From Firm-13 sp037143795 (GTDB taxonomy: Bacteria; Bacillota; Clostridia; Saccharofermentanales; Saccharofermentanaceae), in contig JBAWXZ010000019.1 of assembly GCA_037143795.1 (NCBI GenBank), positions 3,068 to 67,067 of the forward strand: a stretch of 64,000 bases of DNA, written 5' to 3'. Positions 14,724 to 23,026 of the stretch are shown piece by piece (positions within the stretch are counted from its first letter, which is position 1; each line of letters starts with the position of its first letter). The notes beneath the pieces are model-generated. The model was not told where the DNA came from. It did no database searches and saw only the letters and a list, made by a program, of their open reading frames with translations. A program made the translations under genes and the position numbers.

Positions 14724-14820
14724 AATTGTCTCCTGAATAAAATGTTAATAACAAGATATTTAATTCTATTATGGTATGGTCATCAGCAAGGGTGAGTAAT
14801 TTCAAAATTATTCTCTGAAT

Positions 14821-14849
14821 ATTATATGCGAAATTATGTATTGTCGCAA
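14821..14849 (-). promoter_or_regulatory. Sigma-A-type promoter of the pst operon
   Basis: On the minus strand TTGCGA (complement of 14844-14849) and a perfect TATAAT (complement of 14821-14826) are separated by 17 bases, about 110 bases before pstB2. This is a close match to the housekeeping promoter. No convincing PhoP box pattern was recognised upstream. Confidence 0.65.
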
Positions 14850-15225
14850 ATGGGTCCGTATTAAAATTTCGGATTGATTGAAATGACACAATAATCGTGT
14901 GGAATATAAAAAATGCACTGTCTCTCATACCATAAGGTATGGGAGGAAGCGCAAAATCAAGATATATGGATACTCATCATCTTCGAAGACATTGAGGTTA
15001 CCGGGGATACAGAGAGTGATCAGCAAAATACCTGCGGCAGAATTTCGACCTTCATCACCTTGACGCTGTCGAATTGGTCCTCTCAACCGGCAAATCCTTA
15101 ACCACTAAGGAGATCATCCCTTTGTTTCAAAAAGGAAATTAAGCCAGCCAAAGAAAACTTCCTGCTATTTTCTGAGGGCACGTGTCCAGAGCGGTTTTCT
15201 TCGCTCTTTCCGGTTTTCCCGGAAA
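14850..15225. other. Intergenic region with a gene relic and a palindrome
   Basis: CATACC-ATAA-GGTATG (14926-14941) is a palindrome like those of MerR-family operators. On the plus strand a frame ending at about 15140 reads FDLHHLDAVELVLSTGK, then SLTTKEIIPLFQKGN and a stop. It looks like the tail of a real protein, but upstream of it the frame is broken, so it is probably a relic of unknown family. AGAGCG-GTTTTCTT-CGCTCTTT near 15190 may have been its terminator. Confidence 0.35.
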
Positions 15226-15411
15226 TCATGCATCCTTTGAAAGAAGCGCTTTATATTCATACTGCTCACCTTCTTTATATATATCGTAGCAGGCGGCAGA
15301 AGGGTTAAAAAGCACAAAATAGTAAGCCTTTCGTTCAGTTTTGGTTAGAATAAAATTATGTTTAATATTGTTAATTGCTTCAGCTTGCAAAGAACTGGCG
15401 CTGCGACACAT
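15226..15411 (-). CDS. Small hypothetical protein (61 residues)
   Basis: Begins MCRSASSLQAEAINNIKHN and ends KALLSKDA. AAGGAG lies 4-5 bases before the ATG and codon use is normal, so it is probably translated. It is soluble, without signal or membrane segment, and has two Cys (2 and 42). No family was recognised. It lies alone between the relic region and the Ser/Thr-rich membrane protein gene, on the same strand as the latter. Confidence 0.5.
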   Translation of the reverse strand: MCRSASSLQAEAINNIKHNFILTKTERKAYYFVLFNPSAACYDIYKEGEQYEYKALLSKDA

Positions 15412-15487
15412 GCTGCTCCTTCAACGATGACTGTATCTATTCAATCTATTTTTTGACACAAAAAGACTGTTGACCGGACACGCCAAC

Positions 15488-16087
15488 TTAGTTGCTGTTA
15501 TACGAGGGAATAGAAAATGACGGTATCGATGCAGGTATCGTTAACGATGTCGGTATTGTCATCGTGGTGTCTGTGATTGATGGCACTGTATAGGATGTGT
15601 CTGTGAATGACGGCACTGTAAAAGATGGAATCGTAAATAGCGGCGCTGCCGTAGTTTCACCCGGTGTCAGCAGCGGAATTTCTGCTGTTGTCGATGCCGG
15701 TATTGTTGTCTGTGCTGCCGTAGTCTTTGCTGCCGGTTTTGTAGCTCCCAGGACCGAAGGCGAAGAAGCCGTCGTACTCTGGGCGGCAGAGATGTCAGAA
15801 CTCACGTCGGTTGCCGGGGCAGTTGAACCGGTCTGTGTACTGACTGTTGTTTCACTTGGTTCCGTGACGTCTGCGGCAGAGGTATTACTGCTGCCGATTG
15901 CAGCCGGTTGGTCCTTAAATGCAGGTGACCTGCCGGTAAAGTAAAGAACTCCGAAAATTACACTCACGGCGAAAAGGAGACAGGCTCCGGCAATAAGGAT
16001 TTTCTCCAATGATGTGCGCCCGGAACGGTTATGGAAAGAAGTATGTTTCTGATGCCGAATCGGTTTTCTGCAGGTATTACTTTTCAT
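15488..16087 (-). CDS. Single-pass membrane protein with Ser/Thr/Pro-rich extracellular tail
   Basis: About 199 residues. GGAGG eight bases before the ATG at 16087 fixes the start (MKSNTCRKPIR), although the frame opens further upstream. A basic cytoplasmic head of about 28 residues is followed by one TM helix (ILIAGACLLFAVSVIFGVLYF). The rest is a Ser/Thr/Ala/Pro-rich tail with repeats ending in imperfect units of the type IPSFTVPSFTDTSYTV. No enzyme domain is seen. It resembles cell-surface stalks in composition. Function is unknown. Confidence 0.75.
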   Translation of the reverse strand: MKSNTCRKPIRHQKHTSFHNRSGRTSLEKILIAGACLLFAVSVIFGVLYFTGRSPAFKDQPAAIGSSNTSAADVTEPSETTVSTQTGSTAPATDVSSDISAAQSTTASSPSVLGATKPAAKTTAAQTTIPASTTAEIPLLTPGETTAAPLFTIPSFTVPSFTDTSYTVPSITDTTMTIPTSLTIPASIPSFSIPSYNSN

Positions 16088-16282
16088 TTTGTTTACCTCC
16101 AAAACAATCAAAACAAAAACGCAATTAACGCTGTTTAACAACCAAACATCTGATAACTATAAAATAGTCTCTTGGAGGGAAAATATCAACAATTATTTAT
16201 GTTTATTGTGATCTCCGGACAAAATTTTGTATTTCCGGGAACCCCTGTTGGTTCGCGGTTCTGCAAAGGGCTCATAGTCAAT
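16088..16282. other. Divergent intergenic region upstream of molbindin gene
   Basis: It contains the leader of the minus-strand membrane protein gene and a possible hairpin (CCGG/CCGG flanking an AAAATTTT core near 16215-16240). No riboswitch fold was recognised here. Confidence 0.35.
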
Positions 16283-16312
16283 TTGGCTGCCCCTAAAGAT
16301 TTCTGATATAAT
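16283..16312 (+). promoter_or_regulatory. Sigma-A-type promoter of molbindin gene
   Basis: TTGGCT (16283-16288) and TATAAT (16307-16312) are 18 bases apart, about 60 bases upstream of the ATG at 16376. Confidence 0.55.
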
Positions 16313-16375
16313 ATTTATAAGTTCCTACAAATAGTTTGTCCGTCATTTCCAACACTTTATAAGGAGGTGCAGCAT

Positions 16376-16579
16376 ATGCAGATATCCGCCAGAAACCAGT
16401 TAAAAGGTATTATAAAAGAAATCACTCAGGGTCCCGTATCAACAGAAGTTGTTCTGGATGTAATGGGAACAGAAATTGTTGCAAGCATCACCACCGGTTC
16501 CGCAAAATCATTGGATTTAAAAATTGGTGACGAAGCATATGCGATCATTAAGGCTTCTTCCGTCATGGTTGGAAAGTAA
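16376..16579 (+). CDS. Molbindin (Mop), molybdate-binding protein
   Basis: A 67-residue protein consisting of one TOBE/Mop domain: MQISARNQLKGIIKEI ... GPVSTEVVLDVMG ... SITTGSAKSLDL ... GDEAYAIIKASSVMVG. Mop proteins assemble as oligomers that bind molybdate or tungstate in the cytoplasm and buffer it. AGGAGG at 16362-16367 is 8 bases before the ATG at 16376; the in-frame GTG at 16367 overlaps that site and is rejected. It is followed by a terminator and then the modABC operon, which fits a role in molybdate homeostasis. Confidence 0.93.
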   Translation: MQISARNQLKGIIKEITQGPVSTEVVLDVMGTEIVASITTGSAKSLDLKIGDEAYAIIKASSVMVGK

Positions 16580-16616
16580 AACAATACTTTCCATTATTTG
16601 CTGTGTAAAAAACATC

Positions 16617-16657
16617 AAAACACCTTTTGCAGTTTACAAACTGCGGAGGTGTTTTTA
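16617..16657 (+). terminator. Intrinsic terminator after molbindin gene
   Basis: ACACCT...GCAGTTT pairs with AACTGC...AGGTGT around an ACA loop, with one internal mismatch region, and is followed by TTTTTAT. Confidence 0.85.
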
Positions 16658-16813
16658 TATAGTACGTCCAGGAGCCGTCTCGCCTGAACGGATATTCCGG
16701 TAGGATGTGCAGCATATTATATGCATTGTATGGTAATTCGAGTTACACTAATATGATTCAGACGTGTAAATCCACGATTGAAAATAAATCTTTGAAACAG
16801 AGGATAAACGACT

Positions 16814-17731
16814 ATGAAAAAACTCATCTTACTCCTGACCGCCGCCATTATGGCGGCCTCCTGCCTGACCGGCTGCAGCGGCGAATCCAATTACGCCGCC
16901 GTGAAAACAGCCGCTGATACCACGCCAGCTCCAGCCGCGGCGACAGATCCAGCCGCGGCGACAGATCCAGCCGCGGCGACACCTGCTGCCGCACCTGTTG
17001 AACTTATCGTGTTCGCCGCTGCATCCATGACCGGGACCCTGACTGAAATCGGCAGCATGTATACGGCGGCCCACCCCAATGTTACCCTGACCTTCAACTT
17101 TGATTCTTCGGGAACCCTGAAGACCCAGATCCAGGAAGGTGCCGGCTGTGACCTGTTCATTTCCGCAGGCCAGAAGCAGATGAACCAGCTGGACAAAACG
17201 GCCGACGCTGCTGTGAATACCGAGGGTTTGGATTTGGTACTGCAGGGTACCCGCGTCAACCTTCTGGAAAACAAAGTCGTCCTGGTTGTTCCCACAGCAA
17301 ACCCCAAAAACATCAGAAGTTTTGACGATATGGCCGCCGGCCTCAAAGATGGAAGCATTCTTATGGCTATGGGAAACAGTGATGTACCCGTCGGACAGTA
17401 CACGCAGAAGATTCTGACTTATTACAAACTGGATGAAGCAGCTCTTGCTTCCGCAGGTGTTCTGAGTTACGGCACTAACGTCAAGGAAGTAACGACCCAG
17501 GTTTCCCAGGGAACTGCTGACTGCGGCGTTGTCTACTATACCGACGCTTTGAGTCCAGGTCTGACCAGTGTTGCTGAAGCTGCTGAGGATATGTGCGGGA
17601 AAGTCATATACCCTGCCGCCCTGATCAATACGACAGCCCACAGGGATGACGCCCGGGCTTTCCTGGATTATCTGAAAACCGATGAAGCCATGACAGTATT
17701 CAAAAATGCAGGCTTTCATGCTGCTGCATAA
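16814..17731 (+). CDS. modA: Molybdate-binding lipoprotein ModA
   Basis: Extracytoplasmic receptor of the molybdate ABC importer, 305 residues. It has a signal peptide with lipobox (LTGC, Cys21), then an Ala/Thr/Pro linker with the six-residue unit AATDPA repeated, then the SBP_bac_11 domain starting ELIVFAAASMTGTLTEI. The typical FDSSGTLKTQIQEGAGCDLFIS and DVPVGQYT motifs are present. GAGG before the ATG is adequate. It is first in modABC, and the strong hairpin after it probably stabilises its mRNA relative to modBC. Confidence 0.95.
   Translation: MKKLILLLTAAIMAASCLTGCSGESNYAAVKTAADTTPAPAAATDPAAATDPAAATPAAAPVELIVFAAASMTGTLTEIGSMYTAAHPNVTLTFNFDSSGTLKTQIQEGAGCDLFISAGQKQMNQLDKTADAAVNTEGLDLVLQGTRVNLLENKVVLVVPTANPKNIRSFDDMAAGLKDGSILMAMGNSDVPVGQYTQKILTYYKLDEAALASAGVLSYGTNVKEVTTQVSQGTADCGVVYYTDALSPGLTSVAEAAEDMCGKVIYPAALINTTAHRDDARAFLDYLKTDEAMTVFKNAGFHAAA
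16937..16985 (+). repeat. 18-base in-frame repeat in the ModA linker
   Basis: GCGGCGACAGATCCAGCC occurs in consecutive copies, the last one incomplete, encoding AATDPA units. It only lengthens the flexible linker between the lipid anchor and the binding domain. Confidence 0.8.
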
Positions 17732-17758
17732 TCTGGTTTACTATAAGTATTGACAAAC

Positions 17759-17786
17759 GGCAGGGCGGTTATGAAACTGCCCTGCC
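17759..17786 (+). promoter_or_regulatory. modA-modB intercistronic hairpin
   Basis: GGCAGGGC (17759-17766) pairs with GCCCTGCC (17779-17786), and GTT/AAC extends the stem after one mismatch. No T-run follows. It is likely to protect the modA message or attenuate read-through, giving more binding protein than permease. Confidence 0.6.
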
Positions 17787-17814
17787 TATTCCCATAAAGA
17801 AAGGGGTACGTCTA

Positions 17815-18486
17815 TTGGACTGGTATCCTTTGTACAATTCTCTGCGGATAGCAGCAATTTCCGGCGTAATAGTATTTTTTACCGGCATTTTTGCAGCATA
17901 TTATATAGCACGGCTGCCGCGCCTGATCAAGGGTGTGCTCGACGTCATCCTAACCATGCCGCTGGTGCTGCCGCCCACCGTTGTCGGCTTTTTTCTGATT
18001 ATTGTGCTTGGCCCTAATCATCCTGTCGGCAATTGGTTTCTGAATGTTTTCAATATTAAGCTGGTCATGACCTGGTACAGCGGGATTTTTGCTGCCGCCG
18101 TAGTATCCTTCCCGTTAATGTACCGCACGGCACGCGGTGCATTCGAAAGCTTTGATAAAACACTGGCTTTTTCAGGGCAGACCCTGGGCCTGCCGAATAC
18201 ATATATCTTCTGGCGAATCCGTATGCCAGCCTGCAGGCAGGGTATTCTTGCCGGTGCGGTGCTGGCTTTTGCCCGTGCTTTGGGCGAGTATGGCGCTACG
18301 AGCATGATTGCAGGCTATATACCGGGAAGGACTGCCACTATTTCCACTACGGTCTATCAGCTGTGGCGCACAGACAACAGTGACCTGGCATTTAAGTGGG
18401 TTGCAGTCAACCTTGTAATTTCCGCTGTGGTACTTCTGGCTGTGAATATGCTGGAAACGAAAAAGACGGAAAGGTGGTCCTATTAA
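17815..18486 (+). CDS. modB: Molybdate ABC transporter permease ModB
   Basis: A 223-residue inner-membrane permease with about five helices and the EAA-type loop LGLPNTYIFWRIRMPACRQG followed by the ModB motif RALGEYGATSMIAG. Translation starts at TTG (MDWYPLYNSLR), with AAAGGGG about 8 bases upstream; no ATG alternative exists nearby. It overlaps modC by one base (TAATG). Confidence 0.95.
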   Translation: MDWYPLYNSLRIAAISGVIVFFTGIFAAYYIARLPRLIKGVLDVILTMPLVLPPTVVGFFLIIVLGPNHPVGNWFLNVFNIKLVMTWYSGIFAAAVVSFPLMYRTARGAFESFDKTLAFSGQTLGLPNTYIFWRIRMPACRQGILAGAVLAFARALGEYGATSMIAGYIPGRTATISTTVYQLWRTDNSDLAFKWVAVNLVISAVVLLAVNMLETKKTERWSY

Positions 18487-19529
18487 TGAGCCTCTCTGTA
18501 AATATCAAAAAAAATCCGGGTGCATTCGAACTGGATATTGCATTTGAATCAAGAGATGGCGTACTGGGATTCCTGGGCGCTTCCGGTTCCGGGAAAAGCA
18601 TGGCGCTGCGCTGCATTGCAGGCATTGAAAAGCCTGACGAGGGCTTCATAATACTGGATGGTGTAACACTGTTCAACAGTGAAAAACACATCAATCTGCC
18701 TCCTCAGGAACGGCATGTGGGTTACCTGTTTCAGAACTTTGCGCTATTTCCGAACATGACTGTGCGGAAAAACATCCTTTGCGGTCTGTACAGGGAAAAG
18801 GACATTGTCAGAAAGAAAAAGATCTCCGATGATATGATCGCGATGCTTGATCTGCAGGGTTTGGAAGATCACTATCCCTCCGAGCTGTCCGGCGGACAGC
18901 AGCAGCGCGCTGCAGTTGCCCGGATCCTGGTCAATAATCCCAACCTGCTGCTGCTCGATGAACCGTTCAGTGCACTGGACAGTTTTCTGAGGGAGCAGAT
19001 GCAGGCCCAGCTTTTAGATGTGCTCCGCATATTTAACAAAAAAACAATTCTTGTAACCCACAGCCGTGATGAGGCATATCAGCTGTGCAGTAACCTGGCA
19101 TTACTGGACAATGGGCATATCCTCCGGATAGGCGGCACAAAAGAATTGTTTGCCGACCCGGAAAGCCGCCGGGGAGCCATTCTGACCGGCTGTAAAAACA
19201 TAGTGGATGCACGTAAAACCGGTGAAAACGAAGTAGAAGTCCCTGCCTGGGGAGTGCGTTTCATCACAGCGAGGCCGGTTCGCGACGGCTTGAAAGCCAT
19301 TGGCATACGCGCACACTATTTTAACCCAAAGGCCGCGGCCAACCATTATCCTGTCTTTTTTGCCGAGGAAATCGAGGAGCCGTTTGCATGGGTCATCACA
19401 TTCACTTTTTCCACGCAGAAAAAGAATAGTCCTCCCATCTGGTGGCGGATTCCCAAAGACAGGAAGGCCGATGTGCTCCCGAAAGAACTGGGTGTGGCTC
19501 CGCAAAACATTCTTTTGCTTTATGAATAA
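18486..19529 (+). CDS. modC: Molybdate ABC transporter ATPase ModC
   Basis: A 347-residue ATPase energising ModB. Walker A GASGSGKSM, Q-loop LFQNFALFPNMTV, signature LSGGQQQRAAVAR and Walker B LLLLDEPFSALDS are complete. The C-terminal region beyond about 235 is divergent from the usual TOBE/Mop domain. The start is the ATG at 18486 that overlaps the modB stop, after GGAAAGGTGG; the frame is open upstream inside modB but has no separate ribosome site. Confidence 0.94.
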   Translation: MSLSVNIKKNPGAFELDIAFESRDGVLGFLGASGSGKSMALRCIAGIEKPDEGFIILDGVTLFNSEKHINLPPQERHVGYLFQNFALFPNMTVRKNILCGLYREKDIVRKKKISDDMIAMLDLQGLEDHYPSELSGGQQQRAAVARILVNNPNLLLLDEPFSALDSFLREQMQAQLLDVLRIFNKKTILVTHSRDEAYQLCSNLALLDNGHILRIGGTKELFADPESRRGAILTGCKNIVDARKTGENEVEVPAWGVRFITARPVRDGLKAIGIRAHYFNPKAAANHYPVFFAEEIEEPFAWVITFTFSTQKKNSPPIWWRIPKDRKADVLPKELGVAPQNILLLYE

Positions 19530-19555
19530 CGATGGTATGTTTTTCACCCTTGCCT

Positions 19556-19590
19556 GAAGCGGAAGCATTCATTCTGCCCGCTTCTTTCTC
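19556..19590. terminator. Terminator after modABC
   Basis: GAAGCGG (19556-19562) pairs with CCGCTTC (19578-19584) around a 15-base loop, followed by TTTCTC. It lies between convergent modC and the lipoprotein gene. Confidence 0.55.
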
Positions 19591-19621
19591 ATTGCTGATT
19601 TCAAGTGAGCGGGGCATCAGT

Positions 19622-20269
19622 CTACTTAAGCTTGTCAAGGATATTTACAGCTATGTTCTTGTTGAGTTCAAGCGTTGCAGCGTCATCATTATCCATTATA
19701 AATACAATAAGCATATAATAATCCTTATATAGGACGCTGACTTCCATATTGTTTTTTAAATAAAATGCTTCGTTGCCCAAATCCGGAATACTGACTACCT
19801 GATCCTCAACATATTTCTTTGATTCCTCGAACGCCCACTTTGCATCATGTCCTTTTGCGAGTTCCGCCTCAGAAACCAAAGCATTCTGCGTAAAATACAA
19901 TGAGGCCAAGACCGTAGAACCGGATGGAAAATCATATGTATAGTCTGTATATAATTCGCCGGTTTCCGTTACTTCTTCTGAAACAGATGTGAGTGTAACC
20001 GTTTGTCCAACCATCCAGGAAGCCTCTTCAGCTGTCAGCAGCTCTTCCGGCAGGAAAATTTGCGGTGCATTGCTTGTGCCGGCAGAAGTGACATTCTTTG
20101 TTTCTTTGCTTTCTTGTGTTTGGGTTGCTGTTGTCGGCGTCGATTGTGCCAGGGTTGTTGATGTTGGTGTTGATGCAGCTTCAGAACCCGAATCGGCAGA
20201 AGGTGTGCTGCAGGATGCAAGTGCTGTAAGAAGAAACATATTAAGAACTAAAATACTCAATAATTTCAA
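19622..20269 (-). CDS. Hypothetical lipoprotein with Ser/Thr linker
   Basis: About 215 residues. AAAGGAGGTG sits 8 bases before a TTG at 20269, so the N-terminus is probably MKLLSILVLNMFLL; the upstream ATG at 20293 would place the ribosome site inside the gene. Lipobox LASC, then a Ser/Thr/Pro/Gln-rich linker of about 45 residues, then a soluble domain of about 150 residues (EEASWMVGQTVTLTSV ... YTDYTYDFPSGS). No family was recognised. It lies between the Mod operon (convergent) and the ABC-2 exporter genes (same strand). Confidence 0.75.
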   Translation of the reverse strand: MKLLSILVLNMFLLTALASCSTPSADSGSEAASTPTSTTLAQSTPTTATQTQESKETKNVTSAGTSNAPQIFLPEELLTAEEASWMVGQTVTLTSVSEEVTETGELYTDYTYDFPSGSTVLASLYFTQNALVSEAELAKGHDAKWAFEESKKYVEDQVVSIPDLGNEAFYLKNNMEVSVLYKDYYMLIVFIMDNDDAATLELNKNIAVNILDKLK

Positions 20270-20387
20270 AATAAACACCTCCTTTGTTGACATTCGATAT
20301 TGTCATATTAACATGTGTGAAATTTTAAGTACACTGGATTCTTTGCGAAGAAAAGTAACGATCTCCACCATACTCATTACTGCCATA

Positions 20388-21125
20388 TTAATACTTTGTA
20401 TTGGAAAAAAATTTCCATGCTGTGATCCCGATTGCAGCCGAACCTATCAGCAGAATAATACATACAGCCTGATAAGGATCCGAATTCCCATCCATTCCAT
20501 ATGCCAACTGTATAAAGCTTTGCATGGCATTCGTTGCCGGGAAAGCTTTCCCAGCGAGCCTCAGCGGTCCGGGAAGCATGGAAGCCGGGAACATGATTCC
20601 TCCGAGCATCAATGAGGGCAGGAATATAATTTGTCCGAGCATTGTGGCAGCGGATTGGCTTTTTGAAATGGTTCCAATAAACAATCCAAGCGAAATATTT
20701 GCAAATAGCAAGACAGCTAAAACCAGTGCATATCCAAACAGGTTTACAGGGATTTGCGCTCCAAAAAGCAAAGGTGCAGTGATCAATATGATAATGGATA
20801 CGATCAGCAGGTGTAAAAATGAACTTATGCCCTGAACCAGCAATATGGACCACCCCGGGATCCCACTGACTCTATATGCTCTGAGAACACCTGACTCTTT
20901 CATTTTTACTAAAGGTCCGGGGATTCCTAAAATGGCACCCATAGTTGAAGCAAAAATGGCCATGGATGCGGCCAGCGTCACTTTTGCTTCAGGGTTGATG
21001 GTAGCAAAAACGTAACCCATCACCACGAAAAATAAAAGGGGTACGATGTAAAACGTGAGAAGGACTCCTTTTTCTCTGAAATCAATTCGAAATTGAATAC
21101 CAAGTTCCACAAGGAATGCTTTCAT
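20388..21125 (-). CDS. ABC-2-type transporter permease
   Basis: A 245-residue membrane protein with six predicted helices and the ABC-2 layout, including the conserved LGGIMFPASMLPGPL stretch before the last helices. Its ATG overlaps the stop of the upstream ATPase gene (ATGA), so the two are co-translated. The pair forms an exporter. Substrates in this family range from antibiotics and peptides to lipids or polysaccharides, and nothing here decides which. Confidence 0.9.
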   Translation of the reverse strand: MKAFLVELGIQFRIDFREKGVLLTFYIVPLLFFVVMGYVFATINPEAKVTLAASMAIFASTMGAILGIPGPLVKMKESGVLRAYRVSGIPGWSILLVQGISSFLHLLIVSIIILITAPLLFGAQIPVNLFGYALVLAVLLFANISLGLFIGTISKSQSAATMLGQIIFLPSLMLGGIMFPASMLPGPLRLAGKAFPATNAMQSFIQLAYGMDGNSDPYQAVCIILLIGSAAIGITAWKFFSNTKY

Positions 21126-22036
21126 CCGTTTGCTCCCCCTTCCACCAGTTCCATAAATCTCTCCTCAAGAGAAGGACGCTCAACCCTCAGATCCTCAACT
21201 ACATCTCCGTTTTTCTGCACGAATGACAGTATATCCATCACAGACTGTGCGGTATTGCTGCACATCCAGATGCCAAAGCCCTCTGACTCACTGACAAACC
21301 TTGCGGTTCCTATATTCTTTCCGGGCAGCATTGAGTTGTTTGCTGTACGAAGCGTGATCCGTGTTTCAATATTTCCAGCAGACGTAATTTGGGATGGTGT
21401 TCCCAAGGCTGCGATATGGCCCTTTATAATGATTGCAATTCGATCGCAAAGTGTTTCTGCTTCCGCCATATCATGTGTGGCAATCAGGGTCGTGATTCCG
21501 GCTGATCTGAGTTCTCTAACGGCATCATGAAGCTGTGTTCTGCCCTGAACATCGAGCCCGGCTGTGGGTTCGTCCAAAATGATAACCTGCGGATCGTTTG
21601 CCAAGGCAAGTGCAAGATGAAGTCTCCTTTTCTGTCCTGTTGATAATGAAAAGTACTGTTTTTTCTTTATTTCCGCTAACCCAAAACGCTGCAGCAAGTC
21701 CTCCCTCACCGCCAGCTTATGCCAGGCGCAAATAAGTGCCATCGCTTCCGAAACGGTAATGTTATCCGGGAGCGAAGATGATTGGAGCTGGACACCTAAC
21801 CTGCTGCGCAGCTTTCCCTCATCATGACCGGGATCACAGCCTGCAACAAGGATGCTTCCGCCATCGGCTTTTCGAATTCCTTCAATGCATTCCAGTGTCG
21901 TCGTTTTGCCGGCTCCATTCGGACCTAACAGCCCAAATACTTCTCCTTCATTAACTTCAAAGCTAATTCCATGTAATACTGTCGTACTGCCATAGGTCTT
22001 TAGCAACTTTTGGACAGATACAATTTCCTTCCCCAT
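21122..22036 (-). CDS. ABC exporter ATPase (CcmA/DrrA-type)
   Basis: About 304 residues. Walker A GPNGAGKTTTLE, signature LSTGQKRRLHLALAL, Walker B VIILDEPTAGLD and H-loop IATHDMAEA are complete. A C-terminal extension of about 80 residues is typical of DrrA-like exporters. AGGAGGAA five bases before the ATG at 22036 gives MGKEIVSVQKL; the frame opens 20 codons earlier without a site. It is divergent from a TetR gene across a palindromic operator, so its expression is probably under that repressor. Confidence 0.93.
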   Translation of the reverse strand: MGKEIVSVQKLLKTYGSTTVLHGISFEVNEGEVFGLLGPNGAGKTTTLECIEGIRKADGGSILVAGCDPGHDEGKLRSRLGVQLQSSSLPDNITVSEAMALICAWHKLAVREDLLQRFGLAEIKKKQYFSLSTGQKRRLHLALALANDPQVIILDEPTAGLDVQGRTQLHDAVRELRSAGITTLIATHDMAEAETLCDRIAIIIKGHIAALGTPSQITSAGNIETRITLRTANNSMLPGKNIGTARFVSESEGFGIWMCSNTAQSVMDILSFVQKNGDVVEDLRVERPSLEERFMELVEGGANG

Positions 22037-22299
22037 TCGAAGTTCCTCCTGAGGTCCACTGCCAATTACCATCCTGCCTTTGTGCCGGCATTTCAATTCA
22101 TTGTTATTATTTTATTTTTATATCAAAATCGCGCTTGACATGCAGCGAACGGATAAAATTGATGTCAATAAAATAATACCATATGGGTTATTTCCATGAA
22201 ATAGATATCTCCAGTCTTCAGTAGATGCATTGTCAATATATTTTTAGACTTTATTTTATATTCAGGTATTGACATGAATTACGATTGGTCATATTATGA

Positions 22300-22330
22300 C
22301 GTTGAACGTCGTTCAATACATCGTTCAACG
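22300..22330. promoter_or_regulatory. Candidate TetR operator between exporter and regulator
   Basis: TTGAACG-T-CGTTCAA (22302-22316) is a perfect palindrome, and a second CGTTCAACG at 22322-22330 forms a 9-base inverted repeat with CGTTGAACG at 22300-22308. Three related half-sites in 31 bases between divergent genes are what a TetR dimer pair would bind. Confidence 0.6.
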
Positions 22331-22388
22331 AGCACTTGTATAGCATCAATGTCAGAAAAAAATTGTATGAATAATCAAGGAGATCAGA

Positions 22389-22973
22389 ATGGTCAGTCAG
22401 GAAAAGGATATAAAGGAAAAGATACTTCATGCGACAGTTGAATTAATCATTAAACATGGCGACACTTCAAAGATTACAGTCAGGGAAATCGCTGCAGGCG
22501 CAGGCGTGGCAATCGGACTGATCAATTATCATTTTCAGACAAAAGACAATCTTATCAGTCTGTGCACCCTGGAAATAATCCGGCATTCGATTGAACAGTT
22601 GGGCACAATGAACGAGAATGTGAAGACGGAACCTATTGATCAGATGAAAACACTCGGCAGAGGGATTACCGAATTTATGGTTATGAATCCCGGTGTTTCG
22701 AGAATTTCAATAACCAGGGATTTTGTTTCCGCGGACGCAGTGGATAACAGCGTGCAGGTTGTTAAAATGTTTTCTCCCATCGCCAGGAAAATATGCGGGA
22801 ATGACATGTCGGATCAGGATTTGCATGTGCTGCTTCATATGCTTGTCTCTTCGATTGAAGCTGCTTTTTTAAGAAAAGATGTAATGAAGGAATCCTTCGG
22901 GATCGACCTTGATAATGCAGAACAACGCGATCATCTGGTCGACTTTTGTATTGATCGTCTATTTTCAAAATAA
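22389..22973 (+). CDS. TetR/AcrR-family transcriptional regulator
   Basis: A 194-residue regulator. The N-terminal HTH (ITVREIAAGAGVAIGLINYHF, about 27-48) is typical; the C-terminal ligand domain is unassigned. AAGGAGATCAGA before ATG gives a good start. It is divergent from the ABC-2 exporter and followed on the same strand by two membrane proteins, so it probably represses the exporter and may control both arms. Confidence 0.9.
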   Translation: MVSQEKDIKEKILHATVELIIKHGDTSKITVREIAAGAGVAIGLINYHFQTKDNLISLCTLEIIRHSIEQLGTMNENVKTEPIDQMKTLGRGITEFMVMNPGVSRISITRDFVSADAVDNSVQVVKMFSPIARKICGNDMSDQDLHVLLHMLVSSIEAAFLRKDVMKESFGIDLDNAEQRDHLVDFCIDRLFSK

Positions 22974-23026
22974 CCGTACAGCATCGCTTTCAGCATTCAT
23001 AAAATCCGGTTAAGGAGGAAAAGCAA

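Noticed and set aside
14698..14928. 76-codon minus-strand frame upstream of pstB2
   Set aside because: It covers the pst promoter (TTGCGA-17-TATAAT) and overlaps pstB2 in another frame; no ribosome site.
16142..16366. Molybdenum-cofactor riboswitch before the molbindin gene
   Set aside because: Only a simple hairpin was seen; no match to the conserved core could be made by eye.
16829..17719. 296-codon minus-strand frame opposite modA
   Set aside because: Antisense of a well-supported ModA; no recognisable domain and no ribosome site.
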